In this document: positions 47,101-54,969 of the stretch, piece by piece
Position numbering within the stretch: the stretch's first letter is position 1
Layout: the number at the start of each line of letters is the position of its first letter
Assembly: GCF_029761915.1 (NCBI RefSeq)
Contig: NZ_CP121695.1
Span: 5,423,501-5,487,500 of the forward strand
DNA length: 64,000 bases
Direction: 5' to 3'
Origin: Bradyrhizobium sp. CB1650
GTDB taxonomy: Bacteria > Pseudomonadota > Alphaproteobacteria > Rhizobiales > Xanthobacteraceae
The notes under the pieces: generated by a model
What the model was told of the DNA's origin: nothing
The model's database searches: none
Seen by the model: the letters and a program-made list of their open reading frames with translations, nothing else
Position numbers and translations under genes: made by a program

Positions 47101-47280
47101 CTCGGCTACGCCATGGTCGGCGGCCTGATCGTCAGCCAGGCGCTGACCTTGTTCACCACACCGGTCGTCTATCTCTACCTCGACAAGTTCTCGAACCTGT
47201 TCTCGAGCTGGGGCCGTTCGGGTGACGGTGATGGGCACGAGGCGGCTGAGCGCGGCACCGTCAAGGAAGCTGCCGAGTAG
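44134..47280 (+). CDS. RND efflux pump inner-membrane transporter (HAE1 type)
   Basis: 1048 residues with 12 membrane helices and two large periplasmic loops. The proton-relay acidic pair lies in GFVVDDAIVMLENI; the sequence includes the porter-domain pattern GGSPETMASSVAQPLE and a later KKNGIMMVDFAI. Closest in character to MdtB/MdtC-type multidrug pumps, but substrate range is not predictable. It forms a complex with the adaptor encoded just before it. Highly GC-rich with strong codon bias, no signs of transfer. Confidence 0.93.
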   Translation: MTEGGISAPFIRYPIGTSLLMAGILFVGLVAYPLLPVAPLPQVDFPTIQITANLPGGSPETMASSVAQPLERQFAQIPGIAQMTSTSYLGTASITIQFDLNRSIDGAANDVQGAINAASGQLPKNLPSPPTYRKVNPADAPILLLSATSDTLPLTSVSDAVDAQLAQQISQLSGVAQVFIGGQQKPSVRVQIDPAKLVAKGLSLEDVRSQIAIATVDSPKGNIDGARRAYTIYANDQLTQSKDWNDVIIAYRNGGPLRIRDIGQAVTGPEDAKQAAWANGKRGVFLVVFKQPGANVIETVDRIKATLPRLVAAIPPAIKIEVISDRTTTIRAAVEDVQFTLLLTILLVVMVIFIFLRSFWATVIPTITVPLALLGACALMWVFGYSLDNLSLMALTIAVGFVVDDAIVMLENITRYIEDGESPLVAAYKGSKEIGFTIVSISVSLVAVLIPLLLMGGIIGRLFREFAVVLAMTIFVSMFVSLTLTPMMASRFLRAHGEVTHGKFYQWSERAFDAMLRGYEYILDHALSWRRTTLAIFFATLGLSVYLFVLIPKGFFPQQDVGLITATSEASQDISFAEMQRRQVELGKVVMADPDVASIAMNIGGSGRAGNNGNMFITLKPRNQREASAQQIIGRLRPQLEKVSGARLYMQAAQDVRLGGRPTRTQFEFTLQDADLSELNEWAPKILAKMQTLPELRDVATDQQTQGTTVQLKINRDTASRYGIQPQLIDDTLYDAFGQRQVAQYFTQLNSYHVILEILPEMQGNLDSLNKLYLKSPLTGDQVPLSTFATWTTDPVRPLSISHQGQFPAITISFNLAQGVALGQATEAVQRAMADLGAPATLNSSFQGTAQAFQQSLGTVPLLILAALVVVYLILGILYESYIHPITILSTLPSAGVGALAILMAAGFDFSLIALIGIILLIGIVKKNGIMMVDFAIAAERDEHKTPEESIRQAAILRFRPIMMTTMAALLGGVPLMLGHGTGAEIRQPLGYAMVGGLIVSQALTLFTTPVVYLYLDKFSNLFSSWGRSGDGDGHEAAERGTVKEAAE

Positions 47281-47340
47281 GCTTGCGCTGCCCGTCCTGC
47301 GACGGTACAGCGGGGCGCCATTCCCCCAACGCGATATTTC

Positions 47341-47910
47341 ATGCCCATGCGATCCAGATTGATTGCCCTCACCGCCGCTGCCCTGTTGTCGACGGGCGCA
47401 GCCTCCGCTCAGCAAGCCGCGAAGAAGAACGCGGCACCGCCGCCGGCCGCAACGCCGGCCCCCGCGCCGCAGCAGCAGGGCGACGTCGCGCAAGGCAACA
47501 CGCAGGCCGGCTGGATCGCGCGCTGCACCAGCCCGAGCCGCGATGCGCCGCTCGAATGCGCGATCGAGCAGAACGCCGTCCTGACCAAGACCGGCCAGAC
47601 CGTCGTCCTGATCAACATCCGTGTCGCCCCCGATACCCGCACGCCGGTGGCGCTGCTCCAGCTCCCGCTCGGCCTCAATCTTCCCGTCGGCGCAAAGCTC
47701 CAGGTCGACGAAGGCAGGACGGTCGACCTTCAGATCCAGACTTGCGAGAACCGCGGCTGCTATGCCTCGACGCCGGTCGCGCCTGATCTGCTCGTGACGC
47801 TGAAGTCGGGCAAGCAGTTGAAGGTCTCTTTCCAGAACATGGCCAAGGAGACGATCACGATCCCGATGCCGCTGAACGACTTCGCGGCCGCCTACGACAA
47901 GATCAAGTAA
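47341..47910 (+). CDS. Invasion-associated locus B (IalB) family secreted protein
   Basis: 189 residues with a signal peptide (LIALTAAALLSTGAASAQ) and a Pro/Ala-rich start. The IalB core is visible: WIARCTSP, DAPLECAIEQ, PVALLQLPLGLNLPVGAKL and a disulfide pair in TCENRGCYAS. These are periplasmic proteins of unknown action; the name comes from Bartonella. It stands alone, 60 bases after the RND pump and converging on the leucine-type ABC genes. Confidence 0.85.
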   Translation: MPMRSRLIALTAAALLSTGAASAQQAAKKNAAPPPAATPAPAPQQQGDVAQGNTQAGWIARCTSPSRDAPLECAIEQNAVLTKTGQTVVLINIRVAPDTRTPVALLQLPLGLNLPVGAKLQVDEGRTVDLQIQTCENRGCYASTPVAPDLLVTLKSGKQLKVSFQNMAKETITIPMPLNDFAAAYDKIK

Positions 47911-47948
47911 CGGGCGCTCGTCCCGCTTCGTGCCGCACCATCTGGCGA

Positions 47949-48668
47949 TCACCCCACGCCCAGGTAGGCCTTCTGTACCTGCGGATCCTCGGCCAGCGCC
48001 GCCGCCGCTCCGGACAGTACGCTTCTGCCGACCTGAAGCACGGTCGCAAAATCCGAGACTTCGAGCGCGAGCTCGATCGACTGCTCCGCGAGCAGGATGG
48101 TCAGGCCCTCGCGATGCAGGCGCCCAAAGGTCTCGTACATGGATTCGACCACCGCCGGCGCAAGGCCGAGCGACGGCTCGTCCAGCATCAGGAGCTTCGG
48201 GTCGCTCATCAATGCGCGGCCGACCGCGAGCATTTGCCGCTCGCCGCCCGACATTGTGCCGGCGCGCTGGTTGCGGCGCTCCTTCAGCCGCGGAAAGATC
48301 TCGTAGACGCGCTCGAGCAGCGCCACCTTGCGCGACTTGTCGTGCAGCGGTGTCGCGCCGAGCAACAGGTTGTTCTCGACGCTCTGCTGCACGAACAGCC
48401 GCCAGCCCTCCGGCGACAGCGCGAGCCCCCTGCGCACGATCGCGAAGGCATTCTCGCCGGCGATGTCCTCGCCGCGAAAACTGATCGAACCGGAATGCAC
48501 CGGGATGAGACCGGCGACCGCGTTCAGCGTCGTGGTCTTGCCGCCACCATTCGAGCCGAGCAGCGCGACGACGCTCCCCTCGGGTACCTCCAGCGACACG
48601 TCGGATACGCCGATCAAATCACCGTAGCGCACCTCGAGGTGCTCGATCCTGAGCAAGGGCCCGCTCAT
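47949..48668 (-). CDS. livF: Branched-chain amino-acid-type ABC ATPase (LivF)
   Basis: 239 residues. Walker A GSNGGGKTT, signature MSGGERQML, Walker B LLMLDEPSLGLAP, matching the LivF subunit. It pairs with LivG to drive import by LivH-LivM. The ATG at 48668 overlaps the LivG stop by 4 bases. Last gene of the liv-type operon. Confidence 0.9.
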   Translation of the reverse strand: MSGPLLRIEHLEVRYGDLIGVSDVSLEVPEGSVVALLGSNGGGKTTTLNAVAGLIPVHSGSISFRGEDIAGENAFAIVRRGLALSPEGWRLFVQQSVENNLLLGATPLHDKSRKVALLERVYEIFPRLKERRNQRAGTMSGGERQMLAVGRALMSDPKLLMLDEPSLGLAPAVVESMYETFGRLHREGLTILLAEQSIELALEVSDFATVLQVGRSVLSGAAAALAEDPQVQKAYLGVG

Positions 48669-49432
48669 GTGATCGGCCCGCCCATCAGTTCGATCGGCGT
48701 ATGGCCCGCGGCCGCCTTGGCCGCGCGGGTGCCGAGATAGGCCGCAATCACCGCCGCGTCGGACGTCACCTCGCGCGGGCTGCCGCGTGCGATCTCCTTA
48801 CCCTGGTGGAACACCATCACGCGGCTTGCGAGCGACATGATCACTTCCATGATGTGCTCGACGATGACGAGCGTGACGCCGGAGCGGTGGATGTCGCGCA
48901 CGAGGTCGATCGCGAGCTGCACCTCGTTGGCGTTGAGGCCGGCCATGGCTTCGTCGAGCAGCAGCACTTTCGGCTCAGTCGCAAGTGCGCGGGCGATCTC
49001 CAGTCGCTTGCGGCCGGGCGTGCCGAGCGAACGCGCCGGCGCATCCGCAAGCCGGCTCATGCCGACACGTTCCAACACGGCACGCGCCTTCGTCTCGGCG
49101 TCTGCACGATGCGAGGCGCGCAGGAAGGCGCCGATCATGACGTTTTCGAGCACCGTCATGCCCTCGAACGTCTGCGGCACCTGGAAGGTGCGCGCGAGCC
49201 CGAGCCCGGCGCGCAGCTCCGGTGCGAGATCGGTGATGTCGCGTCCCTGCAGCAGCACGCGGCCCGACGTGGTCTTGAGGTCGCCGGTCAGGCAATTGAA
49301 GAAGGTGGACTTGCCGGCGCCGTTCGGGCCGATCAGGCCGAGAATATCGCCCTGCTCCAGCGTCACGGAGGCATCGTCAACCGCCTTGAAGCTGCCGAAC
49401 GCTCTGGTGATGCCGCGTGCCTCAAGGAGCAT
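48665..49432 (-). CDS. livG: Branched-chain amino-acid-type ABC ATPase (LivG)
   Basis: 255 residues. Walker A GPNGAGKST and the LivG-type C-terminal tail ending with TSDAAVIAAYLGTRAAK. The signature reads SLGTPGRKRLEIAR, where the usual LSGGQ is replaced by LGTPG, a variation seen in some LivG proteins. The ATG at 49432 has GGGAG upstream and lies inside the end of livM (11-base overlap). It pairs with LivF. Confidence 0.88.
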   Translation of the reverse strand: MLLEARGITRAFGSFKAVDDASVTLEQGDILGLIGPNGAGKSTFFNCLTGDLKTTSGRVLLQGRDITDLAPELRAGLGLARTFQVPQTFEGMTVLENVMIGAFLRASHRADAETKARAVLERVGMSRLADAPARSLGTPGRKRLEIARALATEPKVLLLDEAMAGLNANEVQLAIDLVRDIHRSGVTLVIVEHIMEVIMSLASRVMVFHQGKEIARGSPREVTSDAAVIAAYLGTRAAKAAAGHTPIELMGGPIT

Positions 49433-50396
49433 GGCTTGCTCCCTTATCAATGCCCGGCTTGCCGCGCCGCTTGAACAGGCTGAGGATGCCGCCCGGCTGG
49501 AAGCGTGCGATCAGCACGATGATGGCGCCATAGACCACGAAGGTCAGACCGGCGCCCTTGCCCCCGAGCCAACTGTTGGAAATCTCCTCCAGCGGCACCA
49601 GGATCGCAGCGCCGACCAGCGGCCCGAACAAGAGCCCTGCTCCGCCCAGCGCCGCCATGATCAGGATTTTCACCGAGATCAGGATGCCGAGCCCGGACTC
49701 CGGATCGACGAAGCCGAACATCATCGCATAGAGCGCGCCGGCGACGCTGGTCAGCGCCGCGCTCAGCATGAACGCATAGAGTTTCGTCCGGCTGGCGGGC
49801 GCGCCGAGCGAACGCGCCGCACGCTCGGAATCCTTGATTGCACGCAGGTAAAATCCCATCCGGCTGTTGGCCATCCACCAGGTGATCAGCAGCGTGATCA
49901 TGAGGATGACGAGGAAGAGATAGTAGTACGGCAGCGACGACAGGAACGAGAGATCGAAAATGTTGCGCGGCACCGTCGGACCGGAGAGGCCCACGGCCGC
50001 GCCGAGATAATCGGTGTTGGTGACGATCAGCCGCATCGTCTCGGCGACCGCGATCGTGGCCATGCTGAAATAGTGGCCTGATAACCGCAGCGTCGGCACG
50101 CCGATGATAGCGGCAAGGCCCACCGCCAGCGCGATGCCGCCGGGAATGCCGAACAGCGGCGACAGGCCGAACTTGGCGTAGGATCCCATCGCGGCGTAGG
50201 CGCCGCAGCCGAAGAACACGACGTGTCCGACCGAGACCTGGCCGGCATAGCCGCCGACGATGTTCCAGGCGGACGCCGCAATCGCATAGAGCAGCACCAG
50301 CGCGCCGAGGCGCTGCTGGAACGGCGAGGACAACAGCAGCGGATAGGCGATCGCCGCCGCCGCGACGACCGAAAGCCAGAGCAGGCGCCGCATCAC
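49422..50396 (-). CDS. livM: Branched-chain amino-acid-type ABC permease (LivM)
   Basis: 324 residues with about nine membrane helices and the LivM EAA-type loop (SERAARSLGAPASRTKLYAF). It forms the channel with LivH. The start is one of two adjacent ATGs. It begins 11 bases after the livH stop. Ligand: branched-chain amino acids are the family default, but many rhizobial paralogues carry urea, amides or aromatic acids. Confidence 0.9.
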   Translation of the reverse strand: MMRRLLWLSVVAAAAIAYPLLLSSPFQQRLGALVLLYAIAASAWNIVGGYAGQVSVGHVVFFGCGAYAAMGSYAKFGLSPLFGIPGGIALAVGLAAIIGVPTLRLSGHYFSMATIAVAETMRLIVTNTDYLGAAVGLSGPTVPRNIFDLSFLSSLPYYYLFLVILMITLLITWWMANSRMGFYLRAIKDSERAARSLGAPASRTKLYAFMLSAALTSVAGALYAMMFGFVDPESGLGILISVKILIMAALGGAGLLFGPLVGAAILVPLEEISNSWLGGKGAGLTFVVYGAIIVLIARFQPGGILSLFKRRGKPGIDKGASHAP

Positions 50397-50406
50397 ATCT
50401 TCCCCA

Positions 50407-51270
50407 TCAGGTCTTGCCCATCAGGCCTTGCGGCCGGAACCAGAGGAAGAACAGGAATAGGACATAGACGACGATGTCCTTGTAGACGGCGCCGATCAGA
50501 TAGCCGGACAAAGACTCGATCACCCCGATCAGGAGCCCTGCGACGAGCGCGCCGGGCACGCTGCCGAAGCCGCCGAGCGACACCGTGACGAAGGCGACGA
50601 TGGCGAGCGTCTCGCCGACGGTCGGCACGATATAGAAGAAATTCGCGATCAGCGCGCCGGCAAGGCCCGTCGCGCCGGCCGCAATCGCCCAGGCGATCGC
50701 CTGCATGGTATCGGGCCGGATGCCCATGAGCTGGGCTGCCGTCGCATCCTCCGCCACCGCCAGCATCTTCGAGCCCAGCGAGGTGCGCGTCAGGAGCAGA
50801 TGCAAGCCAAACGTAACCAGCAGCGCGACGACGCCGGCGAGCAATCGCGAGGCCTCGATGCGCAGGCCCGCAAACGCATAGGTGCCGCCGACGATGTCCT
50901 GCGGCATCGACAGGAAGTTGGCGCCGAACCACCAGAACACGGAGTAGCGCAACAGCAGCGCGAGCCCAAACGTGCCGAGGATCTGCGCCAGCATCGGCCC
51001 CTTCATGATGTCGCGGATCAGGGCGAAATAGACGATGACGCCGAGGGTCGCGAGCACCAAGGTTGCGAGCGGCGCGCCGAGGACCGGGCCTCCCCCCATC
51101 AAAGTGTACACGACATAGGCGACGTACATGCCGAGCATGACGAAATCGCCATGGGCGAAATTGACGATATTCATCATGCCCCACACCAAGGTGAGGCCCG
51201 AGGAAAACAGGGCGTAGACAGCGCCAAGCAGCAGCCCGCCGACGATCACCTGCACGAGAACAAAGGACAT
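50407..51270 (-). CDS. livH: Branched-chain amino-acid-type ABC permease (LivH)
   Basis: 287 residues. Typical LivH sequence with the opening GGLLLGAVYALFSSGLTLVWG, the MMNIVNFAHGDFVMLGMY helix, and the coupling loop with ATAAQLMGIRPD. It forms the membrane channel together with LivM. About 66 bases separate it from the binding-protein gene; that gap contains only a weak GGCC-CAAA-GGCC hairpin. Confidence 0.9.
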   Translation of the reverse strand: MSFVLVQVIVGGLLLGAVYALFSSGLTLVWGMMNIVNFAHGDFVMLGMYVAYVVYTLMGGGPVLGAPLATLVLATLGVIVYFALIRDIMKGPMLAQILGTFGLALLLRYSVFWWFGANFLSMPQDIVGGTYAFAGLRIEASRLLAGVVALLVTFGLHLLLTRTSLGSKMLAVAEDATAAQLMGIRPDTMQAIAWAIAAGATGLAGALIANFFYIVPTVGETLAIVAFVTVSLGGFGSVPGALVAGLLIGVIESLSGYLIGAVYKDIVVYVLFLFFLWFRPQGLMGKT

Positions 51271-51336
51271 GAGCTGACGTTGCTCTGATCGAATTCCGGA
51301 ACGAAGGACAGGCCCAAAGGCCCCGCCCTAGGGAGA

Positions 51337-52590
51337 TCACCAGCCCTTGTAGGGCAGCATCGGCGCCTTTGCGGCATTGGCCTTCGGCCACACCGCGACG
51401 TAGTTCTCGCCGTCCTGGAGCTGGATGATCAGGCCGGAAGCCAGAACGTTCTGGCCCTTGTCGTCGAACTTCACGCCCTTGTAGCCCATCATGAGCTGCT
51501 CAGGCTTGAGATCGGTCGCCTTCAGCGCGGCCTGGATTTTTGCCGGCTCGGTCGAGCCGGCGCGGTCGATCGCGTCGGCCAGCACGAAGAAACCCTGCAT
51601 CTGGCGGCCGACGGTGTCGTCCATCTCTTCGGCGCTCTTCTTCTTGTACATGTCCGCGATGATGGCTGACGGCGAGCCTGACGGCCCGACCGACCAGGAC
51701 GAACGGTTGAAGACGCCTTGCGAGATCTTGCCGACCGCCTTGATGAAGGACGGGTCCGAATAGCCGGCGTCGTCGGCGAGCAGTACGGGCGGCTTGTAGT
51801 CGAGCGACTGCATGGTCTTGGCGAACAGGATCGCATCCGAGGTGTAGCTGATCATGATGATCACGTCGGGCTTCTTGTCCTTGAGCTGCAGCACCTGCCC
51901 CTGCACGTCCGTCGCATTGACGGGATAGGCGACGTCGACCGCGATCGGCTGCCCCTTTTCCTTGAAGGCGGCGCTGATCGTGTTCGCAACCGAGGTTCCG
52001 TATTCGGTGTTGTCGTGAACGAGCGCGACGCTGTCGGTCTTGGCACCCTGAGCCTTCAGGTCGGCCAGGAACTCCGTGTAGATCTTGGCGAAGTCGGTGG
52101 CGATCGGCGTGGTGCGAAAGAACCATTTGAAGCCGCGCTCGGTGAGATTGGCGGCGACCGATTCCGAGTTGAGATAGGGAACGCCGTATTTCTCGGCGAT
52201 CGCGCTCGAGGTCAGCGTGATGCCGGACTGATAGGCGCCGAACACGGCCGCCACCTTCTCTTCCGTGATCAGACGCAGCGCCTGGTTCTGTCCCGTGGCC
52301 GGATTGCCCTGGTTGTCGGCGAAGACAGCCTCGATCTTGGCACCGCCGAGGCCGGCAAGCCCGGCGTTCTTCGCCAGCGGCAGATTTCCGAGCTCGGGAT
52401 GTGCGTTGTTGATGATGTCCATGGCGACCTCGATCGCCGCCTTGGCATGCGCGCCGATCGAGGCGGTGCCGCCGGACATCGGCATGATCACGCCGATCTT
52501 GACGACCTTGTCCTCGGCCCGCGCGCCCGCCGCGAACGCAAGGGACATCGCGGCCGCGCAAAGCAGCCCGGTGACGTGCTTCAATGTCAT
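51337..52590 (-). CDS. ABC transporter substrate-binding protein (LivK/AmiC type)
   Basis: 417 residues from the ATG at 52590, with GGGAGG upstream. Signal peptide (LLCAAAMSLAFAAGARAE) followed by two periplasmic-binding lobes with the family-6 opening KIGVIMPMSGGTASIGAHAK. It catches the ligand and delivers it to LivH-LivM. A further in-frame extension upstream to 52737 is not coding. The specific ligand is not decidable; related proteins in rhizobia bind branched-chain amino acids, amides or aromatic acids. Confidence 0.88.
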   Translation of the reverse strand: MTLKHVTGLLCAAAMSLAFAAGARAEDKVVKIGVIMPMSGGTASIGAHAKAAIEVAMDIINNAHPELGNLPLAKNAGLAGLGGAKIEAVFADNQGNPATGQNQALRLITEEKVAAVFGAYQSGITLTSSAIAEKYGVPYLNSESVAANLTERGFKWFFRTTPIATDFAKIYTEFLADLKAQGAKTDSVALVHDNTEYGTSVANTISAAFKEKGQPIAVDVAYPVNATDVQGQVLQLKDKKPDVIIMISYTSDAILFAKTMQSLDYKPPVLLADDAGYSDPSFIKAVGKISQGVFNRSSWSVGPSGSPSAIIADMYKKKSAEEMDDTVGRQMQGFFVLADAIDRAGSTEPAKIQAALKATDLKPEQLMMGYKGVKFDDKGQNVLASGLIIQLQDGENYVAVWPKANAAKAPMLPYKGW

Positions 52591-52932
52591 GAAATCAGAC
52601 CTCCCAAAGGGTTTCCCCGACCAAGGCATTTTGGAAGCTTTCGCGAAGCGCGCTTCCGTTTGATTATTCCTGGCGACGAGAGGATGGCATGCCAGCCAAG
52701 AGCCGGCAAGGTGAAACGGATTGCCACGATGCTGCATGAGCAGGCAACGAGAGAGCGCCGTTCAATCTGGCGTCGTTCACCGCAGGCAAGGCAACCGCTG
52801 CTGCATTTTCGGTGTCATCGCCGCAACATCTGCCAGATGCGTAAGGTGGGTTAGCGCAGCGTAACCCACCGCGTCGAGAGACGTGGTGGGTTACGCCTTC
52901 GGCTAGCTTTTCGATGCGTTTTCGCCTGCTCG
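52591..52932. other. Promoter region of the liv operon with a palindromic repeat
   Basis: About 340 bases between the binding-protein start and the DUF1428 gene. The half near 52591 should contain the promoter of the liv-type operon. The rest is a repeat (see 52841). No gene is visible. Confidence 0.5.
52841..52907. repeat. GTGGGTTA/TAACCCAC repeat
   Basis: GGTGGGTTAGCGCAGCGTAACCCACC forms a hairpin, then GTGGTGGGTTACGCCTTCGGC repeats the arm in the same orientation. This short element with two copies of GTGGGTTA is known as a frequent intergenic repeat in Bradyrhizobium; here it lies 25 bases from the DUF1428 stop codon. Confidence 0.7.
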
Positions 52933-53290
52933 TCAGGCCACGGCGTCGTGCGCCTGGAGCAGCGTTTCGAAACCGCCATAGATCATCCGCTTGCCGTCGA
53001 ACGGCATGTCGCTGCCCTTCAGCCGCGGGTCCGCCATAACCTGCTTGTTGACGGCATCGCGATGCTGCCGGTCGCGGTAGACGATCCAGGAGAACACCAC
53101 GACCTCATCCTCTTTCGCCATCACCGCGCGCGGAAAGGATGTCAGTTCGCCATAGGGAACGTCGTCGCCGATGCATTCGACGTAGTTGAGAGCGCCGTAT
53201 TCCATCCAGACGGCGCAGGCCGTCCGCGCGAGCGTCTTGTAGGCCTCGATCTTGTCCTTCGGCACGGCCAGCACGAAACCATTAGGGCAT
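52933..53290 (-). pseudogene. DUF1428 family protein, start frame broken
   Basis: The body clearly matches DUF1428 (NGFVLAVPKDKIEAYKTLAR, YVECIGDD, VVVFSWIVYRDRQHRD, MPFDGKRMIYGGFETL). A good start, AAGGAG then ATG at 53290, reads only Met-Pro before a stop (TAA). The body is in another frame; a single extra T, or a loss of five bases, in codons 2-4 explains this, since relatives begin M-x-Y-V-D/N-G-F. Without repair, translation would need a weak TTG at 53343 or an internal GTG. It is probably inactive, or the sequence has an error. Confidence 0.65.
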
Positions 53291-53571
53291 CCCGGATCTC
53301 CTTGAATGACGTTGAACCCCAAGGACGATGCAGCCGATGGCAATCCGACGCGTGCTCACCGTTTCGAGATGAGGCAAACCGTCGCGAGTCCGGCAACGGA
53401 GCGCCCTCGGCGGCGGCGGACCGCCCGGAAATACCCGTCCACTACAGCGCTTGCCAGCCACAAGCCGAGCAGGTAGAACGCTGCCACGCCTGAGCCGTGA
53501 GTTGCGCGAAACGCGCTTCCGGCCGCAGTCGGACAAATCAGTAAACTATTGAATTTGTTCGACTATTCCAT

Positions 53572-53645
53572 TGGGGAATGGTGTAACGGTAGCACAACAG
53601 ACTCTGACTCTGTTTGTCTTGGTTCGAATCCAGGTTCCCCAGCCA
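53572..53645 (+). tRNA. tRNA-Gln (anticodon CTG)
   Basis: 74 bases with a 7-bp acceptor stem (TGGGGAA/TTCCCCA), a D-arm (AACGGTAGCA), anticodon stem ACAGA/TCTGT with loop CTCTGAC giving anticodon CTG (glutamine CAG codons), the T-loop TTCGAAT and an encoded GCCA end. About 230 bases before it hold no recognised gene. Confidence 0.93.
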
Positions 53646-53728
53646 GCCGCGCACTTCTGAACAGAAAATCGTTGCGGGTTCTTGCGTGTGCGCGATCGTG
53701 TGGACTCTCGGTACACCACACACCGCCG

Positions 53729-53944
53729 CTACGATATTTCGCGCGGAAGCTTCCAATCCGGCCGTGGGTCGCAAGTCTCGTCCAGCCTCCGGACGTGATA
53801 TCCGGCCGGAAGGATCCGGCCGCCCTCCTCGTCCGCCACTGGCACGTCGGTCACCAGCCCCTCGATCAGGGCCGCCTCCCACACCTCTTTCTCGGTGGGG
53901 AAAGGATCGCCGATCTGTTTGTCACCTTCGAACAGCGCGTACAT
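53729..53944 (-). CDS. Small hypothetical protein (MYALFEGDKQ type)
   Basis: 71 residues starting at the ATG at 53944, which has AAGGA eight bases upstream; the frame is open further upstream to 54046 but that extension overlaps the start of the divergent DUF72 gene. The sequence MYALFEGDKQIGDPFPTEKE then AGYHVRRL resembles short hypothetical proteins of rhizobia with an acidic start and a conserved LPAGYHV. Soluble, no signal peptide. Function unknown. Confidence 0.65.
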   Translation of the reverse strand: MYALFEGDKQIGDPFPTEKEVWEAALIEGLVTDVPVADEEGGRILPAGYHVRRLDETCDPRPDWKLPREIS

Positions 53945-54039
53945 CGGCTCAGTCCTTGCCAATATCTCTCGCAACGTATCCGCTGCAAAGACGTTCCCCT
54001 CGGGGAAGACTCGCCTCGTGACGACGGACGGCATTGAGG

Positions 54040-54762
54040 ATGGCACGGGTTCTGATCGGTACCTCCGGCTGGCACTACGCCTCCTGGCGAGGACCGTTCT
54101 TTCCCGACGGCCTGCCGCTCAAACAGCAGCTTCGCTATTACGCCGGTCAGTTCGAGACCACCGAGCTGAACGGCGTATTCTACCGCACCCCTACACCCGC
54201 GGCGGTCAAATCCTGGCGGGAGGAGACCGGCCGAGATTTCGTCTTCGCGTGGAAAGCCTCAAAATTCATCACGCACTGGAAGCGCCTGTCCGACCGATCC
54301 GAGAACAGCCTCGAACTTCTGGAGGATCGCATTTCCCTGCTGCGCGGCAAGGTCGGGCCGATCCTGTTTCAATTGCCGCCGCAATTCGAGGCGAATGCCG
54401 ACCGCCTCGCCTCCTTCTTCAAGCTGTTGTCGCGCAAGCGTCGCTACAGTTTCGAGTTTCGTCATCCGAGCTGGTATCAGCCGCGCATCCTGCACATGCT
54501 GAGGGATGAGAACATCTCGCTCTGCCTCTCAGACCATCACGATGCACCCGCACCCTGGACGCGCACCGCGGACTTCGTCTACGTCCGCGGCCACGGCCCG
54601 AGCGGGCGCTATCACGGTCACTATTCGCGGCCGGCGCTCGCGCAATGGGCGCGGCGCATCAAATCCTGGAAACGGCAAGGCTGCGACGTGTTTGTGTATT
54701 TCGACAATGACCAGAAAAGCGCGGCTCCGACCGACGCGCTGAAGCTCAAATCGCTGCTGTGA
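54040..54762 (+). CDS. DUF72 domain-containing protein
   Basis: 240 residues of the DUF72 TIM-barrel-like family. Opening strand VLIGTSGWHYASWRGPFFP and TTELNGVFYRTPTP with a conserved Tyr/Arg, then FEFRHPSW and the closing VFVYFDNDQKSAAP are typical. These proteins are linked to nucleic-acid or Fe-S-type chemistry but no activity is certain. The ATG at 54040 gives the usual start (MARVLIG). It is divergent from the 71-residue gene. Confidence 0.88.
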   Translation: MARVLIGTSGWHYASWRGPFFPDGLPLKQQLRYYAGQFETTELNGVFYRTPTPAAVKSWREETGRDFVFAWKASKFITHWKRLSDRSENSLELLEDRISLLRGKVGPILFQLPPQFEANADRLASFFKLLSRKRRYSFEFRHPSWYQPRILHMLRDENISLCLSDHHDAPAPWTRTADFVYVRGHGPSGRYHGHYSRPALAQWARRIKSWKRQGCDVFVYFDNDQKSAAPTDALKLKSLL

Positions 54763-54774
54763 CCCGCCTGCGGC

Positions 54775-54948
54775 TCACGGCCCACCCGCGACCGATCCCG
54801 CGATGACCATGACCAGCGCCTCAAGATCGATCTTGCCGTTGACGATGAGCTCCTCCTCGGAACCCTCCACTTTCAGCGATTGAGGCCGGTTGGCCGCCTG
54901 GCGCTTCAATTCACCGATGATGGATTCCTTGAGCTTCTCTTCCAGCAT
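54775..54948 (-). CDS. 57-residue hypothetical protein
   Basis: Short frame starting at an ATG (54948) with AGGAG seven bases upstream. The sequence MLEEKLKESIIGELKRQAA then VEGSEEELIVNGKIDLEALV is a charged helix, a turn and a hydrophobic C-terminal helix. It is too short for easy detection but the ribosome-binding site and codon pattern support it. It converges on the DUF72 gene. Confidence 0.55.
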   Translation of the reverse strand: MLEEKLKESIIGELKRQAANRPQSLKVEGSEEELIVNGKIDLEALVMVIAGSVAGGP

Positions 54949-54969
54949 TAGCATTCTCCTCGGGCCGCC

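Noticed and set aside
44326-47952. Very long open frame on the minus strand opposite the RND pump
   Set aside because: It is antisense to a full-length RND transporter; its composition (Arg/Asp/Gln-rich, no domains) is what high GC codon bias produces in the complementary frame.
53282-53536. Minus-strand frame upstream of the DUF1428 gene
   Set aside because: No ribosome-binding site and Arg/Gly-rich content; likely a non-coding leader next to the tRNA.
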